Part shown: positions 45,141-51,434 of the stretch, piece by piece | How positions within the stretch are numbered: position 1 is the first letter of the stretch | Layout of the letters: every line of letters begins with the position of its first letter | Notes under the pieces: generated by a model | Databases searched by the model: none | What the model was told of the DNA's origin: nothing | Seen by the model: only the letters and a program-made list of their open reading frames with translations | Translations under genes and position numbers: made by a program | Assembly: GCA_934646005.1 (NCBI GenBank) | Contig: CAKUED010000001.1 | Coordinates: 124,001 to 188,000, forward strand | Direction: 5' to 3' | Source of the DNA: an uncultured Oscillospiraceae bacterium | GTDB lineage: Bacteria; Bacillota; Clostridia; Oscillospirales; Oscillospiraceae | DNA length: 64,000 nt

Positions 45141-45207
45141 TCTTCTTCACTCCTTTTTCGTTCAGATGGGACATCCGGGCGCACTGCGCCCACAAACATC
45201 CATTCTC

Positions 45208-45236
45208 ATTTTAGGCGCTTTCATGCTCGTTGTCAA
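45208..45236 (-). promoter_or_regulatory. Promoter of mgtE
   Basis: TTGACA and TAAAAT on the minus strand, 17-bp spacer. It places about 210 bases of leader before mgtE. Confidence 0.85.
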
Positions 45237-45258
45237 CTACGACGGCGTTTTTTTATCA

Positions 45259-45287
45259 TTGGCAGCGCCGCGCGTTTGTGATACAAT
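45259..45287 (+). promoter_or_regulatory. Promoter of the alanyl-tRNA editing gene
   Basis: TTGGCA and TACAAT, 17-bp spacer, with an extended -10 TG. It is divergent from the mgtE promoter. Confidence 0.75.
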
Positions 45288-45319
45288 CTGTGTACTACAT
45301 AGATAGAAGGAGCGTTCCG

Positions 45320-46477
45320 ATGGAAACGGTCAGACTTTATTATCAGGATGCCCATTTGCAGGAATTTTCCGCGCGCGTTGTCTCGTGCGAGCCGGAAAAG
45401 GAGCACTGGGCAGTTGTTTTGGATCAGACGGCGTTTTATCCCGAGGGCGGCGGGCAGCCGGGCGATACGGGCACGCTCGACAGCGTGCGTGTGCTCGACA
45501 CGCACGCGCGCGGCGAGGAGATCGTGCACTACTGCGACGCGCCGCTGACCCCCGGCAGCGCTGTGCAGGGCACGATCGACTGGGCACGGCGGTTTGACTA
45601 TATGCAGCAGCACAGCGGCGAGCATATCGTCAGCGGCATCATCCATCGCCGCTTCGGGTACGAAAACGTCGGCTTCCACATGGGGGCGGACATGGTGACC
45701 ATCGACTTTTCGGGGATGCTCACAATGGACGACGTGCGCGAGATCGAGCGCGAGGCGAACGAAGCCGTGTGGGCAAATTTGCCCATCGTCGTGTCGTGGG
45801 TGGACGGCGAAGAGAAGGCAAACGCGGTCTATCGCAGCAAAAAGCCGATTGACGGCGTGCTGCGGCTCGTGACGATCCCCGCCATCGACGTGTGCGCGTG
45901 CTGCGGCACGCACGTCTCGATGACCGGCGAGATCGGGCTCGTCAAAATTTTCACCTGTCAGAAATTCCACGACGGCGTGCGGCTGGAGATGCTCTGCGGG
46001 CGCAAGGCATATAGTTATGTAAACTCAATTCTGGAGCAGAACAAGCGTATTTCGGGTCTGCTCTCGGCAAAGCCGCAGCAGACGGCGCAGGCGGCGGAGC
46101 GGATGCTCGACGAGCTTGCGCAGGTCAAATACCGCGCGGGCGCGCTGGAGCTGCGGCTCATCGCGCAGGCAGCGGCGGCGCTGGCGGGCAAGGGCGACAG
46201 TTTGCTCTTTATGGAGCTCAGCGCCGACGGGCTGCGCCAGATGGCGGACGCTGGAATGCACGCCTGCGGCGGCGTGTGCGCGGTGTTCACCGGCAGCGAC
46301 GAGGCGGGCTGGCGCTACGCCATCGGTCACGCGGGCGGGGATCTGCGTGCGTTTTCCAAGCGCATGAACGACGCGCTGCGCGGGCGCGGCGGCGGTAAGC
46401 CCGAATTTGTACAGGGCTCGGTGCAGGCGAGCCGCGCCGAGATCGAGGCGTTCTGGAACGGGGGACGGGAAGCATGA
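45320..46477 (+). CDS. Alanyl-tRNA editing protein AlaX (long form)
   Basis: 385 residues. The N-terminal second-AARS domain includes DQTAFYPEGGGQPGDTG and the zinc ligands His98 and His102 (HSGEH). CCGTH provides the other ligands, and a C-terminal DHHA1-like domain includes HACGGVCAVF. It hydrolyses mischarged Ser- or Gly-tRNA(Ala) in trans. The start follows AAGGAG. It overlaps nudC by ATGA. Confidence 0.93.
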   Translation: METVRLYYQDAHLQEFSARVVSCEPEKEHWAVVLDQTAFYPEGGGQPGDTGTLDSVRVLDTHARGEEIVHYCDAPLTPGSAVQGTIDWARRFDYMQQHSGEHIVSGIIHRRFGYENVGFHMGADMVTIDFSGMLTMDDVREIEREANEAVWANLPIVVSWVDGEEKANAVYRSKKPIDGVLRLVTIPAIDVCACCGTHVSMTGEIGLVKIFTCQKFHDGVRLEMLCGRKAYSYVNSILEQNKRISGLLSAKPQQTAQAAERMLDELAQVKYRAGALELRLIAQAAAALAGKGDSLLFMELSADGLRQMADAGMHACGGVCAVFTGSDEAGWRYAIGHAGGDLRAFSKRMNDALRGRGGGKPEFVQGSVQASRAEIEAFWNGGREA

Positions 46478-47289
46478 TCCAGGATATTTTTCCGCATATC
46501 TATCACAACGAAATGTCGTGGCGCGCGCCGCGCGCAGGCGATTTTCTGCTGCTGCTCAAGGACGGGCGCGTCTGCGCGCACATTGAGGACGGCGCGGTGG
46601 AGCTGCCGCAGATCGAAAACGCGGGCGAGGATCTGCAATATCTGTTTTCCATCGACGAGCAGGCGTATTACTGGCAGTATGCCGGGCAGCACCCGGTGAT
46701 CCCCGGCTTTTCGTATCTGCCGGATGCGGAGCTGCGCGCCTGCCGCCCGGATGAGACGCTGTTTGCCTGCGCGGCGGCGCAGAGCTTAGTCCGCTGGTAT
46801 CGCGCCAATCGCTTCTGCGGGCGCTGCGGCGCGCACATGACGCCGAGCAAGACGGAGCGGGCGATGGTCTGCCCGGCGTGCAGCCAGACGGTGTATCCAA
46901 AGATCTGCCCGGCAGTGATCGTGGCGGTGCACGACGGTGACCGGCTGCTGCTCACGCGCTACCGCGGCAGGGCGTTCAAAAAATACGCGCTCGTGGCGGG
47001 CTTCAACGAGATCGGCGAGTCGATCGAGCAGACCGTCCACCGCGAGGTGCTGGAGGAGACGGGCGTGCGCGTGAAAAACCTGCGGTTTTATAAATCCCAG
47101 CCGTGGGTGTTCACCGACACGCTGCTCATGGGCTTTTATGCGGAGCTGGACGGCAGCGACAAAATTCGCGTGCAGGAGGACGAGCTGGCGGAGGCAGGCT
47201 GGTTTTTGCGCAGCGAGCTGCCGGAGGAGCACTCGAATATCAGCCTGACCGGCGAGATGATCGAGCAGTTCCGCGCGGACAAGATGTGA
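46474..47289 (+). CDS. nudC: NAD(+) diphosphatase
   Basis: 271 residues. A zinc ribbon (CGRCGAHM ... CPACSQ) precedes the Nudix domain with box GFNEIGESIEQTVHREVLEETGV (key residues E, R-E-x-x-E-E); the SQPWVFTDTLLMGFY segment is the NudC-specific SQPWPFPxS-like motif. It splits NAD+ and may decap NAD-RNA. It is coupled to the preceding gene by ATGA. Confidence 0.93.
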   Translation: MIQDIFPHIYHNEMSWRAPRAGDFLLLLKDGRVCAHIEDGAVELPQIENAGEDLQYLFSIDEQAYYWQYAGQHPVIPGFSYLPDAELRACRPDETLFACAAAQSLVRWYRANRFCGRCGAHMTPSKTERAMVCPACSQTVYPKICPAVIVAVHDGDRLLLTRYRGRAFKKYALVAGFNEIGESIEQTVHREVLEETGVRVKNLRFYKSQPWVFTDTLLMGFYAELDGSDKIRVQEDELAEAGWFLRSELPEEHSNISLTGEMIEQFRADKM

Positions 47290-47374
47290 ACATTTTTGGA
47301 ATTTTTCTTGTGGGGCTTTCCTTTTGCGCATTCGTGCGTTAGAATAAGCGTAAATCAGACGGGAGGCACGCAGA

Positions 47375-47695
47375 ATGGATGAAAACGAACGCACGCAGTT
47401 AGAGCAGCAGGCGCCGCAGGAGGCTATGCCGGAGCAGCCGGAGCACAAGACCGAAAGCGTCACGCAGGCACGCGACAAAACACGCCGCAATATCCTGCAC
47501 ACGGTCTGCGGGGGCTACCTTGCCTACCTGTCCTATAAAATGTTCCGCAGCTTCTCGGAACTCATCGCGTCTGAGGGGTGGAGCGGCAACACGATCATCA
47601 GTCTCGCCGGCGGCGTGGTATTTGCCGGCGTGGCGGTGTTTCTGCTGGTGGGCGTCGTGCGGCGCGTGCTGCGGCAGATGCGCGAAAATAGCTGA
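47375..47695 (+). CDS. Small membrane protein, unknown function
   Basis: 106 residues. The N-terminal 40 residues are charged (Glu/Gln-rich), followed by a cytoplasm-to-membrane segment with one or two helices (TIISLAGGVVFAGVAVFLLVG) and a basic C-terminus. The ribosome site GGGAGG is clear. A palindromic repeat begins directly after the stop codon. No family is recognised. Confidence 0.55.
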   Translation: MDENERTQLEQQAPQEAMPEQPEHKTESVTQARDKTRRNILHTVCGGYLAYLSYKMFRSFSELIASEGWSGNTIISLAGGVVFAGVAVFLLVGVVRRVLRQMRENS

Positions 47696-47857
47696 GGCAA
47701 CACCGCACAATTGCGTCGGCGCGCTTCGGCGGATCTTTTCCGCCAATTCTGCGGTTTGAAAAGTTTGAAATACATACAGTATTCCTGCACTTTCCAAACC
47801 TTGACTTGACGAAAAATCTCTCGCCGAATCTGCTTGTCGAATTGTGCGGTGTTGCCC
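47696..47857. repeat. Long imperfect palindrome, copy 3 (MITE-like)
   Basis: GGCAACACCGCACAATT at the left end and AATTGTGCGGTGTTGCC at the right are perfect inverted termini of 17 bp. The central GAAATACATACAGTATTCC hairpin is conserved with the other copies. It starts on the base following the TGA stop of the upstream gene. Confidence 0.92.
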
Positions 47858-47883
47858 TGAGAGAAAATCAAAGGAGAAAACCG

Positions 47884-48255
47884 ATGAATAACGATTCCAT
47901 GTTTTTAATGCTCGACCTCATCTCGCTGGGGTGCGGGATCTACTGCTTTTACACCTGGATCCGGCTGATCGTTGAGAAGCACCTGTTTAAAAACGGACTG
48001 CTGATCCCGAAGGACAAGACGGCGGAGGACTGCCTGGACGAAGAGGCGTTCATCGCCTACATGAAGCCGCGCATGGCGGTGCTGGCGTTCGTGACCACGA
48101 TCTATGGTATTTTGCAGGTGCTCAACAACTCCGTGCTTGAAACGCCGTTTATGAACCTGTGGCAGAGCCTGGCGCTGCTGGGCGTGGTGCTGGCGGTGCT
48201 CGTATGGTACGCCATCGCCAACAGCAAGGCGAACCGTGAATATTTTGGAATGTAA
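47884..48255 (+). CDS. Small membrane protein, unknown function
   Basis: 123 residues; ATG after AAGGAG. Three hydrophobic segments (about 6-24, 66-86, 98-115), and a short charged loop between the first two. It starts 27 bases after the palindrome, so any cotranscription with the gene before it must pass through that hairpin. A terminator follows. No family is recognised. Confidence 0.6.
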   Translation: MNNDSMFLMLDLISLGCGIYCFYTWIRLIVEKHLFKNGLLIPKDKTAEDCLDEEAFIAYMKPRMAVLAFVTTIYGILQVLNNSVLETPFMNLWQSLALLGVVLAVLVWYAIANSKANREYFGM

Positions 48256-48267
48256 ATAGTTTGGAAA

Positions 48268-48290
48268 CCCCGGCAAACGCCGGGGCTTTT
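48268..48290 (+). terminator. Rho-independent terminator
   Basis: CCCCGGC-AAAC-GCCGGGG followed by CTTTT. Confidence 0.85.
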
Positions 48291-48299
48291 GCCTGTTTG

Positions 48300-48476
48300 G
48301 AGAGCCAAAGCCTCCCCTTGGTGACCAAGGGGAGGTGGGTGAGCGAAGCGAACCCGGAAGGGATGAGAAGGTGTACATTTTGCCGCACCACCGGGTGGCA
48401 CTCTGCAAACATGCCACGTTCTGATCCCTTCAGTCAGCTTCGCTGACAGCTTCCCTTGGTCACCAAGGGAAGCCTT
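48300..48476. repeat. Inverted pair of REP-like units
   Basis: CCTCCCCTTGGTGACCAAGG with GAGCGAAGCGAAC, and, reversed, CAGCTTCGCTGAC with TTCCCTTGGTCACCAAGGG, are separated by about 60 bases. The left unit recurs almost unchanged, in reverse, at 55203. Confidence 0.8.
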
Positions 48477-48513
48477 TTCTTTGCGGCGCTGCGGTCGATT
48501 CTTTTTTGCACTC

Positions 48514-48542
48514 TTGTAAATTCCCATCTGCTGTGGTAGACT
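48514..48542 (+). promoter_or_regulatory. Promoter of prfC
   Basis: TTGTAA and TAGACT with a 17-bp spacer, about 85 bases upstream of the prfC start. Confidence 0.7.
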
Positions 48543-48566
48543 AAACCAGTTACAGGTCGATCAAAA

Positions 48567-48590
48567 ATGTTTGGAGGGTGTCCCATGTAG
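48567..48590 (+). promoter_or_regulatory. Start-stop or 7-codon upstream frame before prfC
   Basis: GGAGGG is followed six bases later by ATG-TAG. In the same phase an ATG 18 bases earlier would give a seven-codon peptide ending at this TAG. The site lies within the prfC leader, about 45 bases upstream of the main start. Confidence 0.5.
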
Positions 48591-48633
48591 GCTGACATTT
48601 CAACGCGAACAAAAATTATTTGGAGGTACTTAC

Positions 48634-50217
48634 ATGGCATCCCTGAAAGAAGAAATTTCCCGGCGCAGGACGTTTGCGATCATCTCGCACCCGGACGCCG
48701 GTAAAACGACACTGACGGAAAAATTCCTGCTCTACGGCGGGGCGATCGCGCAGGCGGGCGCGGTCAAGGGCAAAAAGAACTCCCGCGCGGCGGTCTCCGA
48801 CTGGATGGAGATCGAAAAGCAGCGCGGCATTTCGGTCACATCGTCCGTGATGCAGTTCCAGTATGAGGGCTTCTGCATCAACATTCTGGATACGCCCGGT
48901 CACCAGGACTTTTCGGAGGACACCTACCGCACGCTCATGGCGGCGGACTCCGCCGTGATGGTCATCGACGGCGCAAAGGGCGTTGAGCCGCAGACGCGCA
49001 AGCTCTTTAAGGTCTGCGCCATGCGCCACATCCCCATTTTTACGTTTATCAACAAGATGGACCGCGAATCGCGCGACCCGTTTGAGCTGCTGGACGAGCT
49101 GGAAAACGAACTCGGCATCGAGACCTACGCCTGCAACTGGCCCATCGGCTCGGGGCGGGAGTTCGGCGGCGTGTATGACCGCCGGGGCAGCCAGCTTCTG
49201 CTGTTTTCGGGCATTTCGGGCAAGAGCCGCGCGGAAAAGCTGGAGCTTGCGCTGGACGATCCGCAGGTCGCGGCGCTCATCGGCGAAAAGCGCCAGCAGC
49301 AGCTTATGGACGACGTGGAGCTGCTCGGCGCGGGGCGCGATTTTGACATGGACGAGGTGCGCCGCGGCGAGCTGTCGCCGGTGTTCTTCGGCTCGGCGCT
49401 CACCAATTTCGGTGTTGAGCCGTTTTTGGAGGAGTTTCTGCGCATGACGCCCAGCCCGCTCGCCCGCGAGGCGGATTGCGGCGTGATCGACCCGTTCAGC
49501 CCCGATTTTTCGGCGTTCGTGTTCAAAATTCAGGCGAATATGAACAAAGCCCACCGCGACCGGCTGGCATTCATGCGCATCTGCTCGGGCAAATTCGAGC
49601 GCGACGCGGAATATTTCCATGTGCAGGCGGGCAGAAAAATGCGCCTGTCGCAGCCGCAGCAGCTCATGGCGTCGGAGCGCGAGATCGTGGACGAGGCGTA
49701 CGCGGGCGATATTATCGGCGTGTTCGACCCCGGTATTTTCTCCATTGGCGACACCATCACCGTTCCGGGCAAAAAGTTCAAATTCGGGGGCATCCCGACC
49801 TTTGCGCCGGAGCATTTTGCCCGCGTCAGCCCCAAGGACTCGATGAAGCGCAAGCAGTTCATCAAGGGCACGGAGCAGATCGCGCAGGAGGGCGCGATCC
49901 AGATCTTTAAGCTCCCGAACTCCGGCATGGAGGAGGTCATCGTGGGCGTTGTGGGCACGCTGCAATTTGACGTGTTCCAGTACCGCATGAAGGGCGAGTA
50001 CGGCGTGGACCTGCGCATGGAGGGGCTGCCGTATGAGCAGCTTCGCTTCATCACGAAAGCGCCGGTGGAGGACCTCAAGGACCTCACGCTCTCGTCGGAC
50101 GTGGAGCTTTTGGAGGACTATCGCGGCAGAAGCCTGCTGGTGTTCTCCAGCTACTGGTCCATCGACTATACGCGCAAGCGCAATCCGGGCTTGGAGCTTT
50201 CGGAAACGGCACAATGA
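48634..50217 (+). CDS. prfC: Peptide chain release factor 3
   Basis: 527 residues. The GTPase has G1 HPDAGKTTL, G2 region RGISVT, G3 DTPGHQD and G4 NKMD, followed by beta-barrel domain 2 and the RF3-type domain 3. RF3 recycles RF1 and RF2 after termination. The ATG follows GGAGGT; a longer frame without motifs runs upstream. A start-stop element in the leader is a candidate for feedback control. Confidence 0.95.
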   Translation: MASLKEEISRRRTFAIISHPDAGKTTLTEKFLLYGGAIAQAGAVKGKKNSRAAVSDWMEIEKQRGISVTSSVMQFQYEGFCINILDTPGHQDFSEDTYRTLMAADSAVMVIDGAKGVEPQTRKLFKVCAMRHIPIFTFINKMDRESRDPFELLDELENELGIETYACNWPIGSGREFGGVYDRRGSQLLLFSGISGKSRAEKLELALDDPQVAALIGEKRQQQLMDDVELLGAGRDFDMDEVRRGELSPVFFGSALTNFGVEPFLEEFLRMTPSPLAREADCGVIDPFSPDFSAFVFKIQANMNKAHRDRLAFMRICSGKFERDAEYFHVQAGRKMRLSQPQQLMASEREIVDEAYAGDIIGVFDPGIFSIGDTITVPGKKFKFGGIPTFAPEHFARVSPKDSMKRKQFIKGTEQIAQEGAIQIFKLPNSGMEEVIVGVVGTLQFDVFQYRMKGEYGVDLRMEGLPYEQLRFITKAPVEDLKDLTLSSDVELLEDYRGRSLLVFSSYWSIDYTRKRNPGLELSETAQ

Positions 50218-50222
50218 TCCCC

Positions 50223-50255
50223 AACGGCAGACGGCTCGTCCGTCTGCCGTTTTTG
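50223..50255 (+). terminator. Rho-independent terminator of prfC
   Basis: AACGGCAGACGG-CTCGT-CCGTCTGCCGTT with a TTTG tail. Confidence 0.92.
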
Positions 50256-50343
50256 TCGGCAATTGTAAACTTTCTGTATCATGCGCCCAACAGGCGGCAG
50301 AATATGATATGATGGATAAAAAGAAAGACAGGAGGTCATTTCC

Positions 50344-50655
50344 ATGAAGAACCTTACGAAAGACAGCTTTGAACAGGATGTTCTGAACCAGCCCGGCGCG
50401 GTCGTTGTGGACTTTTGGGCGACGTGGTGCGGTCCGTGCCAGATGCTCGCGCCCGTGCTGGAGGAGGTCGCGCGGGAGCTGCCGCAGGTGCAGTTCTGCA
50501 AGGTGGACGTGGACGAGGAGCGGGAGCTTGCACTGAGCGCCGGGATCGAGAGCATCCCCACGCTGCTCGTCATCAAAAACGGCAGGGTCGAAAAGCGGCT
50601 GGTCGGCTACCGCGAAAAGGACGCCTTGCTGCGCGAGATCGAGGCGGTTTTATGA
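50344..50655 (+). CDS. trxA: Thioredoxin
   Basis: 103 residues, full length. The active site WCGPC (Cys29, Cys32) and the cis-proline in SIPTL are intact. GGAGGTCATTTCC precedes the ATG. It is coupled by ATGA to a ferredoxin-thioredoxin-reductase-like gene, so it may be reduced by ferredoxin electrons and not by NADPH. Confidence 0.97.
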   Translation: MKNLTKDSFEQDVLNQPGAVVVDFWATWCGPCQMLAPVLEEVARELPQVQFCKVDVDEERELALSAGIESIPTLLVIKNGRVEKRLVGYREKDALLREIEAVL

Positions 50656-50849
50656 AGGTCCGTCTGAACGAGGACAAGGCGGTCGTGGCAAAGATCAAAG
50701 AAGGTCTCAAGCGCACCGGCGGCTACTGCCCGTGCAGGCTTGCGCACACCGAGGAAAATAAATGTATGTGCAAGGAGTTCCGCGACCAGATCAAAGACCC
50801 GGAGTTTGAGGGCTATTGCCATTGTTTGCTGTATTATAAGGAGAAATAA
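50652..50849 (+). CDS. Ferredoxin-thioredoxin reductase catalytic-subunit-like protein
   Basis: 65 residues. Three cysteine pairs, CPC (26,28), CMC (38,40) and CHC (56,58), match the order in the FTR catalytic subunit, which holds a [4Fe-4S] cluster next to a redox disulfide. Spacing (9 and 15 residues) differs from the plant form (16 and 8). No variable subunit is nearby. It overlaps trxA and presumably reduces that thioredoxin. Confidence 0.85.
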   Translation: MKVRLNEDKAVVAKIKEGLKRTGGYCPCRLAHTEENKCMCKEFRDQIKDPEFEGYCHCLLYYKEK

Positions 50850-50855
50850 AACGAC

Positions 50856-51300
50856 ATTCGTCGTAACGTAGGGGAGGGGCTTGCCCCTCCCGGCAGCACG
50901 ACGGTGCAAATTTGGATGCACCAATGCGGAAACGAACGCATCCGTAGGGGCGGACGACCCTGTCTGCCCGGCAGGACGCACCCGCAAATACGGACTCACC
51001 AATGCAAATTCGTACCACATTTGTAGGGGTCGATGCCCACATCGACCCGCGCGGTAGGCACGTCCGTTTTCACGATACGCCGCGGCAAATTTGCCATTGC
51101 CCAACGGGCGGACAGAGGCGTCCGCCCCTACAGGACGTTGTACGTTTGCGCCGATGGCGTGTGCAATTTTGCGATTGTGTTTTGCTGGGTCGATGTGGGC
51201 ATCGACCCCTACGGACATCGTGCGGGGTCACCGCTGTGCATCCTGATTTGCGATTGCACCCTGCGCGGGCGGTGCAGAGCTCCGCCCCTACGGCACGACC
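50856..51300. repeat. Mirror-symmetric hairpin array 3
   Basis: The left half has ATTCGTCGTAACGTAGGGG with a GGGGCTTGCCCCTCCC hairpin, a GTAGGGGCGGACGACCCTG module and a GTAGGGGTCGATGCCCACAT module. Inverted modules follow (GGACAGAGGCGTCCGCCCC, TCGATGTGGGCATCGACCCC, then GGCGGTGCAGAGCTCCGCCC). The order of the two left modules is swapped relative to array 2. No gene is supported between the FTR-like gene and the S-layer gene. Confidence 0.88.
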
Positions 51301-51346
51301 GGGGGAATGGCGAAAAATCGAAATTCTTAAAAAATTCTGAAAACGG

Positions 51347-51374
51347 TTGATTTTTCTTAGATTTATGGTAAACT
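51347..51374 (+). promoter_or_regulatory. Promoter of the first S-layer-homology gene
   Basis: TTGATT and TAAACT with a 16-bp spacer. Confidence 0.5.
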
Positions 51375-51434
51375 AGCGTATAAGCGAAACTATCCCGAAT
51401 TTCATATGTTCCAATGAAAGAGAGGTACATAACT

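Noticed and set aside
44990..45205. M-box (ykoK) magnesium riboswitch upstream of mgtE
   Set aside because: The conserved core segments of that class could not be found on the minus strand.
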